A DNA stretch of 64,000 nucleotides from Bradyrhizobium sediminis (GTDB taxonomy: Bacteria; Pseudomonadota; Alphaproteobacteria; Rhizobiales; Xanthobacteraceae). Shown here in pieces: positions 27,267 to 36,528 of the stretch. Positions within the stretch are counted from its first letter, which is position 1. Each line of letters opens with the position of its first letter. The position numbers and the translations under genes were made by a program. Location of the stretch: positions 124,001-188,000 of the forward strand of contig NZ_CP076134.1 in NCBI RefSeq assembly GCF_018736085.1, written 5' to 3'. The notes under the pieces are model-generated. The model saw nothing but the letters and a program-made list of their open reading frames with translations, did not search any database and was not told the DNA's origin.

Positions 27267-27285
27267 TATACCCCTACTGGGTATA
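27267..27285. promoter_or_regulatory. CsoR-type operator palindrome
   Basis: TATACCC (27267-27273), spacer CTACT, GGGTATA (27279-27285): a perfect 7-bp inverted repeat with the TACCC...GGGTA half-sites of CsoR operators. It lies 10 bp upstream of the csoR ATG and 27 bp before the ATPase ATG, in the shared promoter. Confidence 0.8.
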
Positions 27286-27311
27286 GGTTGCAAGGGGCGA
27301 TGGAGAGCGCG

Positions 27312-29765
27312 ATGACCGAAGCTGACAACACGGGCGCTGGCGGCGCCGCAAGAGATTCCGGCTGCGGCTGCGCCGCCAAAACGGCGGCCGCTCTCCCTGC
27401 GGAAACGGCGAAGACCGGCTGCTGCGGCGGAGGTCACGATCACGCCGCGGCTGGCCACGACCATCATGCCGGCGGCCCCGCAACCGTGCGCGACCCCGTC
27501 TGCGGCATGTCGGTGAACCCCGCGACCAGCAAGCACCGGTTCGATTGCAACGGCGAGACCTGGCATTTCTGCTCGGCCGGCTGCCGCAGCAAATTTGCCG
27601 CCGATCCGAAAGCCTATCTCGGCGGCAGCGAGCCGAAGGCCGACGTGCCGGAAGGCGCGATCTATACCTGCCCGATGCATCCGCAGATCCGCCAGGTCGG
27701 CCCCGGAAGCTGCCCGATCTGCGGCATGGCGCTGGAGCCCGAGGTGGCAAGCCTCGATACGCCGCCCAACCCCGAACTTGCCGACATGACGCGGCGCTTC
27801 TGGATCGGCCTCGTGCTCTCCATTCCGCCTGTCGTCCTCGAGATGGGAGGTCATTTCGCCGGCGGGCATGGCTGGGTCGACCAGACCCTGTCGAACTGGA
27901 TTCAGCTGGTGTTCGCCACCCCGGTGGTGCTCTGGGCGGGCTGGCCCTTCTTCGTGCGCGGCTGGCAATCGCTCAAGACGCGCAACCTCAACATGTTCAC
28001 CTTGATCGCGATGGGCACGGGTGTGGCCCAGATTTACAGCGTTGTCGGCACCATCGCCCCCGGGGCCTTCCCGGCAACCTTCCGCGGCCATGGCGGCGCG
28101 GTTGCGATTTATTTCGAAGCCGCCGCCGTCATCACCGTGCTCGTCCTGCTCGGCCAGGTGCTGGAACTGCGGGCCCGCGAGGCGACATCGGGCGCCATCA
28201 AGGCGCTGCTTCAGCTGGCGCCGAAAACCGCCCGCCGCATCGGCGACGATGGCGCCGACCACGAGGTCGAGATCGACAGCCTGCAGGTCGGCGATCGTCT
28301 GCGGGTGCGGCCGGGAGAGAAAGTGCCGGTCGACGGTGTCATTCTCGAGGGCCGCTCCGCGCTCGACGAATCCCTGGTGACCGGCGAATCGATGCCCGTC
28401 ACCAAGGAGGTCGGCGGCAGGGTGATCGCGGGCACGCTCAACCAGTCCGGCGGCTTCGTGATGCGCGCCGACAAGGTCGGGCGCGACACGCTGCTGTCCC
28501 AGATCGTCAGGATGGTGGCGGAGGCGCAGCGCTCGCGCGCGCCGATTCAGCGGCTGGCCGATCAGGTTTCCGGCTGGTTCGTGCCGGTCGTGATCGTCAC
28601 GGCCCTGATCGCTTTCGCCGCCTGGGCCTGGTTCGGGCCGGAACCGCGGATGGCGTACGGCTTGGTGGCGGCCGTCAGCGTGCTGATCATCGCCTGCCCC
28701 TGCGCGCTCGGCCTCGCCACGCCGATGTCGATCATGGTCGGCGTCGGGCGCGGCGCCCAGGCCGGCGTGCTGATCAAGAATGCCGAGGCGCTGGAGCGCA
28801 TGGAAAAGGTCGACACCCTGGTGGTCGACAAGACCGGCACGCTGACCGAGGGCAAGCCGAAGGTCGTCGCGATCGTCGCAGCCCCCGAATTTCAGGCGTC
28901 CGAGATCCTGCGGCTCGCCGCCAGCGTCGAGCGCGCCAGCGAACATCCACTCGCCGACGCCATCGTGCGGTCCGCAAAGGAGCAAAATCTCGATCTCGGC
29001 AAGGTCGAGGAGTTCGATTCGCCGACCGGCAAGGGCGCGACCGGCAAGGTCGACGGCAAGACCGTTCTGCTCGGCAATGCCAATTTCCTGTCGTCGCTCG
29101 GTGTCGATACCCGGGCGCTGAACGAACAGGGCGAACGTCTGCGCGGCGACGGCGCCACCGTCATCAATATCGCGGTCGACCGCCGTCTGGCGGGGCTATT
29201 TGCCATCGCCGATCCGGTCAAGGCGTCGACGCCGGACGCCCTGAAGGCGCTGGCCGCCGAAGGCATAAAGGTCATCATGCTCACCGGAGACAACCGGACC
29301 ACGGCGAACGCCGTCGCGCGGACGCTCGGGATCACCGATGTCGAGGCCGAAGTCCTGCCGGACCAGAAGAGCGCGGTCGTCGCAAAACTGCAGAAGGCCG
29401 GGCGGATCGTCGCCATGGCCGGCGACGGCGTCAACGACGCCCCGGCGCTGGCCGCGGCCGAAGTCGGCATCGCCATGGGCACCGGCACCGACGTGGCGAT
29501 GGAGAGCGCCGGCGTCACCCTGCTGAAGGGCGACCTCGGCGGCATCGTTCGCGCCCGGAGGCTTTCGCAGGCCACCATGAGCAACATCCGGCAGAACCTG
29601 TTCTTCGCGTTCGTCTACAACGCCGCCGGTATCCCGATCGCCGCGGGCATCCTCTATCCCAGCCTCGGTATCCTGCTGTCGCCGATCATCGCCGCCGCCG
29701 CCATGGCGCTGTCGTCGGTCAGCGTGGTCGGCAATGCATTGCGATTGCGCGTGACGCGTTTGTGA
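27312..29765 (+). CDS. copA: Cu(I)-translocating P1B-type ATPase with YHS and HMBD domains
   Basis: An 817-residue pump. ATG 27312 is preferred (GGAGAG upstream) over ATG 27300. Domains in order: a Cys/His-rich N-terminus ([16 protein letters not shown], residues 17-52), a YHS domain (about 61-103, DPVCGMSVN), an HMBD zinc-ribbon-like domain (about 118-144, YTCPMHP...CPICGM), eight helices with CPC at 462-464, TGES 357-360, DKTGT at 506-510, SEHPLA and GDGVNDAP. The helix 7 YN and helix 8 MALSSVS residues mark the P1B-1 Cu(I)/Ag(I) class. It exports cytosolic copper to the periplasm, where the cupredoxin and RND pump act. Confidence 0.93.
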   Translation: MTEADNTGAGGAARDSGCGCAAKTAAALPAETAKTGCCGGGHDHAAAGHDHHAGGPATVRDPVCGMSVNPATSKHRFDCNGETWHFCSAGCRSKFAADPKAYLGGSEPKADVPEGAIYTCPMHPQIRQVGPGSCPICGMALEPEVASLDTPPNPELADMTRRFWIGLVLSIPPVVLEMGGHFAGGHGWVDQTLSNWIQLVFATPVVLWAGWPFFVRGWQSLKTRNLNMFTLIAMGTGVAQIYSVVGTIAPGAFPATFRGHGGAVAIYFEAAAVITVLVLLGQVLELRAREATSGAIKALLQLAPKTARRIGDDGADHEVEIDSLQVGDRLRVRPGEKVPVDGVILEGRSALDESLVTGESMPVTKEVGGRVIAGTLNQSGGFVMRADKVGRDTLLSQIVRMVAEAQRSRAPIQRLADQVSGWFVPVVIVTALIAFAAWAWFGPEPRMAYGLVAAVSVLIIACPCALGLATPMSIMVGVGRGAQAGVLIKNAEALERMEKVDTLVVDKTGTLTEGKPKVVAIVAAPEFQASEILRLAASVERASEHPLADAIVRSAKEQNLDLGKVEEFDSPTGKGATGKVDGKTVLLGNANFLSSLGVDTRALNEQGERLRGDGATVINIAVDRRLAGLFAIADPVKASTPDALKALAAEGIKVIMLTGDNRTTANAVARTLGITDVEAEVLPDQKSAVVAKLQKAGRIVAMAGDGVNDAPALAAAEVGIAMGTGTDVAMESAGVTLLKGDLGGIVRARRLSQATMSNIRQNLFFAFVYNAAGIPIAAGILYPSLGILLSPIIAAAAMALSSVSVVGNALRLRVTRL

Positions 29766-29816
29766 TCTAGCCACGGACAACAGGAGATTCGTCTCCGTGG
29801 TCTGTGGAGCAATGCG

Positions 29817-30242
29817 ATGGTTCATTTTACGCCGCTATCGGCGGCAATCGGCGGCGGGCTGATCGGCCTTTCCTCCGTCCTGCTGATGCTGTTGACCGGC
29901 CGGATCGCCGGTATCAGCGGCATATTCGGCGGCTTGCTCAATCCCAGAAGCGGCGAAATCGGCTGGCGCATCGCCTTCATTGCAGGGCTCATTCTGGCGC
30001 CGCTGATCGCGGGCCTGATGGGCCATGGGATGCTTCCCCCGCGGATGCCGGCAAACTGGACCGTGATCGTCGGGGCGGGCCTGCTGGTCGGCTTCGGCAC
30101 CAGGCTTGCCGGCGGCTGCACCTCCGGTCACGGCATCTGCGGGATGGCGCGCTTCTCCGCCCGCTCCATCGCCGCGACCGTCATCTTCATGGCCGTGGCC
30201 ATCGCGACCGTCGCGCTCACTCATCACGTATTCGGAGGCTGA
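29817..30242 (+). CDS. YeeE/YedE-family sulfur transport protein, first half
   Basis: A 141-residue membrane protein with four hydrophobic segments and the family motif GFGTRLAGGCTSGHGICGMARFSARS near residue 85, where the Cys residues pass thiosulfate-type sulfur. It starts 51 bp after the ATPase stop and precedes a second YeeE/YedE half by three bases. The pair corresponds to the two halves of the longer E. coli-type TsuA fold. It may move sulfur compounds for thiol or sulfide chemistry linked to copper stress. Confidence 0.85.
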   Translation: MVHFTPLSAAIGGGLIGLSSVLLMLLTGRIAGISGIFGGLLNPRSGEIGWRIAFIAGLILAPLIAGLMGHGMLPPRMPANWTVIVGAGLLVGFGTRLAGGCTSGHGICGMARFSARSIAATVIFMAVAIATVALTHHVFGG

Positions 30243-30245
30243 ACC

Positions 30246-30701
30246 ATGCCGATGATCGCATCCTTGTTGTGCGGATTGGTGTTCGGCGCCGGCCTGCTGA
30301 TTTCGGGAATGGTCCAGCCGACGAAAGTCATCGGCTTTCTCGATATCTTCGGGGCCTGGGACCCGAGCCTTGCCGTCGTGATGATCGCAGCCCTCGCGGT
30401 CTCGGTTCCGGGTTTCATGCTGGCGAAGGGCCGCTCGTGGCCGCTGCTTGCTGCTCGGAACTTCTGGCCAACCAGGGACGATATCGACCGGCCGCTGGTC
30501 GTTGGATCGACCCTGTTCGGGATCGGCTGGGGGCTCGTTGGATTGTGCCCGGGACCGGCGCTGGAAAGCCTCGCGACGCTATCGCCTGATGTGTTGGTGT
30601 TTGTCGCAGCGATGGCCGCGGGCATGGTTCTTCGCGACCTCTGGCAGAGGTCACGGCCCGCGACGCCGCGAGAACAGGCGCTGACCAGCGCCGACGGTTA
30701 G
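30246..30701 (+). CDS. YeeE/YedE-family (DUF6691) sulfur transport protein, second half
   Basis: A 151-residue membrane protein with four hydrophobic segments. It carries the second-half signatures: GLVFGAGLLISGMVQPTKVIGFLDI near the start and GIGWGLVGLCPGPALESLA near residue 98. It is in the same operon as the first half. The final charged residues (RSRPATPREQAL) are cytosolic. Substrate unknown. Confidence 0.85.
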   Translation: MPMIASLLCGLVFGAGLLISGMVQPTKVIGFLDIFGAWDPSLAVVMIAALAVSVPGFMLAKGRSWPLLAARNFWPTRDDIDRPLVVGSTLFGIGWGLVGLCPGPALESLATLSPDVLVFVAAMAAGMVLRDLWQRSRPATPREQALTSADG

Positions 30702-30728
30702 GTTCGCCGTCATCGCCATTCCGTTGGT

Positions 30729-31679
30729 CTAGGCCGGTACATTGGCCGCCGTGCGGCCCGGGAGCCCGGCGCGGGCCAGCCCACCGTAAAGCGTCTCGTT
30801 TGGCATTTCCGAGCGCAGGATCGAGCGCACCGCGATCAGCTTCTCGATATCGATGCCGGTGGCAAATCCTTTGCTCTCGCACAGGAACGCGAGATCCTCG
30901 AACACCACATTGCCGGTGGCGCCGGGTGCGAACGGGCAGCCGCCGAGGCCGCCGAGCGAGCCGTCGAGAATCCGCGCACCGGCATCGAGGGCTGCCGACG
31001 CATTCGCAATGCCCATGCCGCGGGTATCGTGCAGGTGAACGCAGACCGGCTTGGCGCCGGATAGTTTTACGGCCGCTTTGGTCAGTTCGCCGACCTGCTT
31101 TGGCCCGGCATAACCGACGGTATCGGCGATGGCGACGAAATCGACGCCGGCCTCGAGGCATTTGTCGACCAGCTTCAACACTTCCTTTGGATCCACCGCA
31201 CCGGTGATCGAACAGCCCAGCGCCATCGAGATCGCGGCGTTGACGATCGGCTTGTGCGCACTGGCGTCACGCAGATCGCAGAGCCGCTTGACGTTGGCGA
31301 TGGCGGACTCGCGCGAGCGGTTGGCGTTGGCCTGGCTGTGCTCTTCGGTGGCCGAGACCACCGTGGCGATTTCAGCCACCCCTGACGCCAGCGCCTCGTT
31401 GACGCCGCGCTCGTTCAGCGCCAGCGCCACGCCATGCGCGCCCGGCAGTGCGGCAATGGTCGCTATGATCTCGCGCACGTCGGCGAATTGCGGAAAGGTC
31501 TTGGCGGGCAGGAACGAGCCGACTTCAAAGTGCCGCACGCCCGCGCCGTATTCGTCGCGGATCCAGCGCTGCTTTGCCGCGGTCGAGGGAAAGGTCTTCA
31601 CCAGCTGCAGGCCGTCGCGCAGGCCGACTTCGCGCAGGCTTACTCGATTGTCGGGATAAACGTCCTGAACGCGGGTCAT
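30729..31679 (-). CDS. hydroxymethylglutaryl-CoA lyase-family protein
   Basis: A 316-residue TIM-barrel enzyme starting MTRVQDVYPDNR; a longer opening to 31805 lies inside the neighbouring gene. Family signatures: LREVGLRDGLQ near residue 15, the divalent-metal HDTRGMGIAN near residue 205 and GGLGGCPFAPGATGNV. These cleave 3-hydroxy-3-methylglutaryl-CoA or a close acyl-CoA to acetoacetate- or pyruvate-like products. Its ATG overlaps the CaiB-type stop by four bases on the same strand, so the two enzymes probably act in one catabolic route. Confidence 0.85.
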   Translation of the reverse strand: MTRVQDVYPDNRVSLREVGLRDGLQLVKTFPSTAAKQRWIRDEYGAGVRHFEVGSFLPAKTFPQFADVREIIATIAALPGAHGVALALNERGVNEALASGVAEIATVVSATEEHSQANANRSRESAIANVKRLCDLRDASAHKPIVNAAISMALGCSITGAVDPKEVLKLVDKCLEAGVDFVAIADTVGYAGPKQVGELTKAAVKLSGAKPVCVHLHDTRGMGIANASAALDAGARILDGSLGGLGGCPFAPGATGNVVFEDLAFLCESKGFATGIDIEKLIAVRSILRSEMPNETLYGGLARAGLPGRTAANVPA

Positions 31680-32857
31680 GCGAGCCTCTTTGCGGTTTTG
31701 GCGGTTGCGGAAACGTCCTGTCCTTCGAGCTCGGCGCGAACGGCTGCCGTGTCGGCGCCGAGCCCGGGCACTTTCAAGCCTTCGCCGATGTTCGCCCCGT
31801 TCCACTCGATCGGCAGCGCCGGAACGCGGAACGGCTCGCCATTGGCGTTGATGTTATTGACCAGGCCGCCCGGCCGCAACACATGCGGATCATCGAACAG
31901 GTCCTCCGGGCGGTTGATCGGCGAGAAGCAGATGTTGAGCCGGTCGAGCGTTGCCGAAAGCTTTTCGGCGTCCCGGTCCCGGATCACCCCGGCCACGCGG
32001 GGGATGATTCGCGATCGCGCCAGGATCCGGTCGGTGGTGGTGCGCAAAGTGGGATCGTCCAAAAATTCCTGCAGGCCGAACTCGCGGCAAAAGCTCTGCC
32101 AGTGGCCCTCGGTGACGACGCCGATGAAGATGCGCCCGCCGCCCGCGGTCTCGAAAATATCGTAGATCGGCCAGGCGTGTTCGCGCTCCGGCATCGAGCG
32201 CGGCTTGTTGCCGGTCATCTCGTATTCGACCATGTGCTGCGCCACCAGGAACAGGCAGTTCTCGAACAGGCCGATCCGGATATCGGCGCCGCCCTTGCCG
32301 CCGCCGCGCTTCTGGTAGAGCGCGGCGAGGATCGCGATCGCGCCGAACATGCCGCCCATGATGTCGTTGGCGGACGAGCCGACCCGCTGCGGTCTGTCGC
32401 GGGTCCCAGTCATGGCGGCGAGCCCCGACATCATCTGTACGACCTCGTCGAGCGCCGGGCGATGCTCGTAGGGACCGGACAAGAAGCCCTTGTGGCCGGC
32501 GACGATCAGGTCAGGATATTTCCGGCGCAGCTCCTCGGCGCCGAGCCCCTGTTTTTCCAATTGCCCGTCGCGAAAATTCTCCAGGAACACGTCGGCGGAG
32601 GCCAATAGCCGGTGCATGGTCTCGCGGTCTTCAGGGTGAGCGAAATCGAGCACGACGCTGCGCTTGCCGCGGTTGAACAGCGGGAAGAACGAGGTTCCCA
32701 TGCCGCCGAGGCTGCGGGTCTTGTCGCCGGCCGGCGGCTCGACCTTGATGACCTCGGCCCCCAGCTGCGCCAGGATCATGCCGCAGGTCGGCCCCATCAC
32801 CATGTGGGTCATCTCAATGATCCTCACGCCTGCAAGGGGCAGTTCCGTCCCGGTCAT
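31676..32857 (-). CDS. CaiB/BaiF-family CoA-transferase
   Basis: A 393-residue family III CoA-transferase; ATG 32857 is chosen, with an alternative at 32872. It opens LPLAGVRIIEMTHMVMGPTCGMILAQLGAEVIKVEPP and contains the catalytic-Asp region ENFRDGQLEKQGLG near residue 100. It would move CoA onto a carboxylic acid, whose thioester the downstream lyase cleaves. The pair is divergent from a LysR regulator. The acid substrate is not known. Confidence 0.88.
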   Translation of the reverse strand: MTGTELPLAGVRIIEMTHMVMGPTCGMILAQLGAEVIKVEPPAGDKTRSLGGMGTSFFPLFNRGKRSVVLDFAHPEDRETMHRLLASADVFLENFRDGQLEKQGLGAEELRRKYPDLIVAGHKGFLSGPYEHRPALDEVVQMMSGLAAMTGTRDRPQRVGSSANDIMGGMFGAIAILAALYQKRGGGKGGADIRIGLFENCLFLVAQHMVEYEMTGNKPRSMPEREHAWPIYDIFETAGGGRIFIGVVTEGHWQSFCREFGLQEFLDDPTLRTTTDRILARSRIIPRVAGVIRDRDAEKLSATLDRLNICFSPINRPEDLFDDPHVLRPGGLVNNINANGEPFRVPALPIEWNGANIGEGLKVPGLGADTAAVRAELEGQDVSATAKTAKRLA

Positions 32858-32887
32858 CGTCGTCTCCCGCACTCGTTCGCTCTTTTG

Positions 32888-32917
32888 TGGCGCCTCAGAC
32901 TAGGCTTCCTAGCGCCA
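32888..32917. promoter_or_regulatory. nested palindrome, candidate LysR operator
   Basis: TGGCGC (32888-32893) pairs with GCGCCA (32912-32917), and inside them CTAGG (32900-32904) pairs with CCTAG (32908-32912) around CTT. It lies between the divergent CoA-transferase and LysR genes, where a LysR-type protein normally binds. No ligand can be predicted. Confidence 0.45.
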
Positions 32918-32972
32918 TCTGAAAAATATAATCTGGCGAATAGTTCATTCTCTCTTCTAGAACGATAATTCC

Positions 32973-33899
32973 ATGGATTCGCGCCAGCTTCGCTATTTCA
33001 TCGCGGTTTACGAGCAGCGCAACCTGTCGCGGGCGGCGGACCAGGCCAGCGTCGCGCAATCCGCGCTCAGCCATCACATTTCCAACCTCGAGGCGGAATT
33101 CGCAACGCCCCTGTTCGAGCGCAAGCCGCGCGGCATGGAACCGACCGCCGCCGGCGAGCGGCTGTACGAGCACGCCCGCATCATCCTGCGCGCGATGGCA
33201 GCGGCCGAGCGCGAGATCAAGGAAGGCAGCAGCGTGATCGCCGGCGACATCTCGATCGGGATGGCAAATTCCGGGGTCAAGGCGATCGGCGTCCCCCTGA
33301 TGCGCGCCGTGCTCTCGAAATATCCCAATCTGAAGCTGTCGCTGACCGAGAGCCTGTCGGGCGCAACGTTGTTGCACCTGATGGCCTCCGAGGTCGATCT
33401 CGCGCTGGTCTACAATCCGCAGTCGGAAAAGGATCTGGTCGCCGAGCCGGTGCTGGAAGAGCAGATGTTCTGCGTCGGAACCGCCGAGCTGATCGGCAAG
33501 AGCAAGAAGCCGATCACCTTCGAGGAGGTGACCCGGCTGCCGCTGATGTTGCTGCGGCACGGGCTGTCGTCGCGAGCTCTGCTCGACGACCCCGTGCTGC
33601 TGAAGCGGCTGGAGGCCAACGCCATCCTGCATCTCAACTCGATCTCAGGCACGACAGGCGCGCTACTGGCGGGCTTGGGCTGCGCGGTCGCGACCAAATT
33701 GTTCGTGCAGGAGCAGCTCAAGGCCGGGACGCTGATCGCTCGCGAAGTGATCGAACCCACGCTGGCGCGGACGCTCTATCTGTGCCGGCTGCGCAACCGG
33801 CCGATGACCTATGCGATGGAGGAAATGCGACGGCTGATGCTCAGCCTGATCGCGGAACAGGTCGGACGCGGCGCCTGGGAGGCCAAGCTCTTGATCTAA
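32973..33899 (+). CDS. LysR-family transcriptional regulator
   Basis: A 308-residue regulator. The N-terminal winged HTH (residues 1-60) reads LRYFIAVYEQRNLSRAADQASVAQSALSHHISNLEAEF; the rest is the two-lobe ligand-binding domain. It is divergent from the CaiB-HMG-CoA lyase pair, the classic arrangement for a LysR activator of catabolic genes, and the MFS gene that follows may belong to the same regulon. Confidence 0.9.
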   Translation: MDSRQLRYFIAVYEQRNLSRAADQASVAQSALSHHISNLEAEFATPLFERKPRGMEPTAAGERLYEHARIILRAMAAAEREIKEGSSVIAGDISIGMANSGVKAIGVPLMRAVLSKYPNLKLSLTESLSGATLLHLMASEVDLALVYNPQSEKDLVAEPVLEEQMFCVGTAELIGKSKKPITFEEVTRLPLMLLRHGLSSRALLDDPVLLKRLEANAILHLNSISGTTGALLAGLGCAVATKLFVQEQLKAGTLIAREVIEPTLARTLYLCRLRNRPMTYAMEEMRRLMLSLIAEQVGRGAWEAKLLI

Positions 33900-33934
33900 A
33901 GGGAGGCGGGTTCAGGTCAAGCGGCGCTTCTTCA

Positions 33935-33957
33935 CTCTCTCCCGCTTGCGGAGAGAG
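33935..33957. repeat. palindromic intergenic repeat (CTCCC...GGGAG type)
   Basis: CTCTCTCC (33935-33942), loop CGCTTGC, GGAGAGAG (33950-33957). It lies at the 3' end of the LysR gene and is a diverged relative of the unit seen at 5176, 5593 and 54811. The 33900-34141 gap holds no gene. Confidence 0.6.
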
Positions 33958-34141
33958 GTGAGCCAAACGCCCGCGCCGATTCCACTCGGCCTAAACAAGG
34001 GACCCGGATATCCGCCATCGATATTATCGAACGCATCAATCGATATGTTCGTCTGGATTTCTGGCTCGTAACCACCAACCATGGTCCGGCCGGTACGCCT
34101 TCGCAAGAAAGGCGGCCTGAAAACCTTCTGGGGAGAATGCC

Positions 34142-35554
34142 ATGAGCGCAGTCGGAATCGATCCCGCGACCAATCTTGCCACCGCTTCCGATGGATCGGA
34201 TGAAATTTCCCGGCGGCTCGAAAGCCTGCCCGCCTCGTCCTATCTGTGGCGGCTGGTGATCCTGCTGTCGCTCGGCGGCTGGTTCGAGGTCTACGACCTG
34301 TTCTTCACCGGCTATATCGCGCCCGGCCTCAACCGCTCGGGCTTGCTGACCACCACTACGCAGGCCTTTTTCGGCTTTTCCGGGATCGGCGCCTTCGTCG
34401 CTGCGACCTTTGCCGGGCTGTTCGTCGGCACTTTCGCGCTGGGCTTCCTCGCCGACCGGTTCGGACGGCGGGCGATCTTCACTTACGCGCTGCTCGGCTA
34501 CACCGCAGCCACGGTGGCGATGGCGTGCCAGACCAGCTCCGACGGCGTGCTGCTGTGGCGGTTCATCGCCGGCATCGGCATCGGCGTCGAGATCATCACC
34601 ATCGACGCCTATATCACCGAACTGGTGCCGAGCCGGATGCGCGGCCGCGCCTTCGCGGTCAACCAGGCCGTGATGTTCACCGCGGTCCCCGTGGTGGCGG
34701 CGCTGTCATGGTGGCTGGTGCCGCTGTCGCCCTCCGGCATCGACGGCTGGCGCTGGGTGGTTCTTATCGGCGCCGCCGGCAGCATGGTGATCTGGATCCT
34801 GCGGCTCTACGTGCCGGAAAGCCCGCTGTGGCTGGCGCGGCATGGCCGCACCGCCGAGGCGGTCAAGATCCTGGCGACACTCGAAGCCTCCGCCGGGACC
34901 GCATCCGCGCGGCCGCCGGCAAGCGCCGCCGCAGCGCCGGCACGCCCGGCCGCGAAAGCGGGCTATGCGGAGCTGTTCAGGCCGCCTTATCTGTCGCTGG
35001 TCGCCTTGTTCATGGTCTTCAATCTCTGCCAGGCCTTCGGCGTCTACGGTTTCGCCAACTGGGTGCCGGCGTTGCTGGTCCAGAAGGGCATCACGGTGAC
35101 GAAGAGCCTGCAATATTCCTTCATCATCGCCTTCGCCTATCCGATCGCACCGCTGCTGGCGGCAAGTTTCGCCGACAAGTTCGAACGCAAATGGATCATC
35201 TGCGGCGCGGCAGCCGCAATCGGCGCGTTCGGGATGGCGTTTTCGCAATTCACCGAGCCCGCGCTGCTGATCCTGTGCGGAGTCCTGATCACGGCTTCCA
35301 ACATGACCCTGTCCTACGCCTATCACGCCTATCAGGCCGAGGTGTTTCCGACCTCGATCCGCGCCCGCGCGGCGGGTCTGGTCTATTCGATGAGCCGGGT
35401 CAGTGCGACGTTTTCGGGCTTCATCGTCGCTTTCACGCTACGCGAGGCCGGCGTCGGCGGCGTGTTCGGCCTGATCACCACGGCGATGGTGATCGTGATC
35501 GTTGCGATGGCGGCGTTCGGCCCCAATGTGCGCGGCAAGCCGCTCGACGCTTAG
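34142..35554 (+). CDS. MFS transporter (metabolite:proton symporter type)
   Basis: A 470-residue protein with twelve predicted helices. The loop 2-3 signature is LGFLADRFGRRAIFTYALLG near residue 100, and helix 4-5 reads GIGIGVEIITIDAYITELVPSRMRGRAFA, as in the sugar-porter/niacin or aromatic-acid branch. A low-complexity Ala/Pro segment lies in the central loop. GGGGAG precedes the ATG. It likely imports a substrate of the CoA-transferase pathway next door, but this is inference. Confidence 0.85.
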   Translation: MSAVGIDPATNLATASDGSDEISRRLESLPASSYLWRLVILLSLGGWFEVYDLFFTGYIAPGLNRSGLLTTTTQAFFGFSGIGAFVAATFAGLFVGTFALGFLADRFGRRAIFTYALLGYTAATVAMACQTSSDGVLLWRFIAGIGIGVEIITIDAYITELVPSRMRGRAFAVNQAVMFTAVPVVAALSWWLVPLSPSGIDGWRWVVLIGAAGSMVIWILRLYVPESPLWLARHGRTAEAVKILATLEASAGTASARPPASAAAAPARPAAKAGYAELFRPPYLSLVALFMVFNLCQAFGVYGFANWVPALLVQKGITVTKSLQYSFIIAFAYPIAPLLAASFADKFERKWIICGAAAAIGAFGMAFSQFTEPALLILCGVLITASNMTLSYAYHAYQAEVFPTSIRARAAGLVYSMSRVSATFSGFIVAFTLREAGVGGVFGLITTAMVIVIVAMAAFGPNVRGKPLDA

Positions 35555-35634
35555 GAGCCGTTGCCGGCTCTTGCCGAAGGCTGCCTGCATGTCTACCTCT
35601 CGCGAGGGCTTTTTCGTGAGAGGACCAGACCACC

Positions 35635-36387
35635 ATGCTCGACGCCGCCGTCAAGGCGCTATCGCAAATCCTGTCGCCGCCGATGCGCTCCATCCTGTGG
35701 CGCTCGATCGGGCTGGCGCTGGTGCTGATCACGGTGCTGGCGATCGGCCTGCAGCGGCTATTGAGCTGGTTCGCGACCTCGGGCGAAGCCTGGCTCGAGG
35801 CGATGCTGGGGCCCGGCTTCGAAACCTCGATCAACGTGCTGGCCTGGATCGTCTCGATCGCCGCCGGCCTCGGCGTGGTGTTCGGCGCGGTGTTCCTGAT
35901 GCCGGCGATCACCTCGCTGGTGGCGAGCGTGTTCGTCGACGAGGTCGCCGACCATGTCGAGCTGGCGCATTACCCGGCGGAGCGGCCCGGCACCGCGCTG
36001 CCGCTAGGCCTCGCCATGACCGAGGGCGTCAAGACCGCGCTGCTGACGATTCTGGTCTACCTGATCGCGCTGCCCTTCGTGTTCATCGCAGGTGCCGGCC
36101 TCATCGCGTTCTTCATCGCCACCGCATGGCTATTAGGCCGCGAATATTTCGAACTCGCGGCGATGCGGTTTCGCTCGCCTGCGGAGGCCAAGGCGATGCG
36201 CAAGCAGAACGCCGCGGTCGTGTTCACCGCGGGACTGGTGATTGCCGCCTTCGTGTCGATCCCGATCGTCAACCTGGCGACGCCACTGTTCGGCATGGCC
36301 TTCATGGTCCACATGCACAAGCGCCTCTCCGGTCCCCGGCCGGAGCTGATCGAGCCGGTGCGGAAGACGGGAATGCCGGTGGTTTGA
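35635..36387 (+). CDS. EI24-domain (CysZ-like) membrane protein
   Basis: A 250-residue protein with four hydrophobic regions of the EI24 type (GLALVLITVLAIGLQRLL, VLAWIVSIAAGLGVVFGAVFLMPAITSLVA, a central LLTILVYLIALPFVFIAGAGLIAFFI, and AAFVSIPIVNLATPLFGMAFMVHMHK). CysZ relatives carry sulfate; most EI24 proteins are uncharacterised. It is downstream of the MFS gene. The C-terminus ends in a basic Pro-rich tail. Confidence 0.8.
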   Translation: MLDAAVKALSQILSPPMRSILWRSIGLALVLITVLAIGLQRLLSWFATSGEAWLEAMLGPGFETSINVLAWIVSIAAGLGVVFGAVFLMPAITSLVASVFVDEVADHVELAHYPAERPGTALPLGLAMTEGVKTALLTILVYLIALPFVFIAGAGLIAFFIATAWLLGREYFELAAMRFRSPAEAKAMRKQNAAVVFTAGLVIAAFVSIPIVNLATPLFGMAFMVHMHKRLSGPRPELIEPVRKTGMPVV

Positions 36388-36400
36388 GGCGCCCCAACCT

Positions 36401-36525
36401 CGTCATTGCGAGCCAACGGGTCGCGCGGATGCGCGCCCGATGACAGGCTCCGCGAAGCAATCCATCTCTCCGCATGGGGATAGATGGATTGCTTCGTCGC
36501 TTCGCTCCTCGCAATGACGAGCTTG
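36401..36525. repeat. palindromic repeat (CGTCATTGCGAG family) with a variable-hairpin module
   Basis: The outer arms are CGTCATTGCGAG at the left and CTCGCAATGACG at the right, with GAAGCAATCCATC...GATGGATTGCTTC inside. At 36408-36455 it contains GCGAGCCAACGGGT, hairpin CGCGC-GGAT-GCGCG, and CCCGATGACAGGCTCCGCGA, the same flanks as in 8991-9039 with another hairpin. The related repeat at 51158-51242 lacks this module, so it appears to be an insertion. Confidence 0.75.
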
Positions 36526-36528
36526 GCG

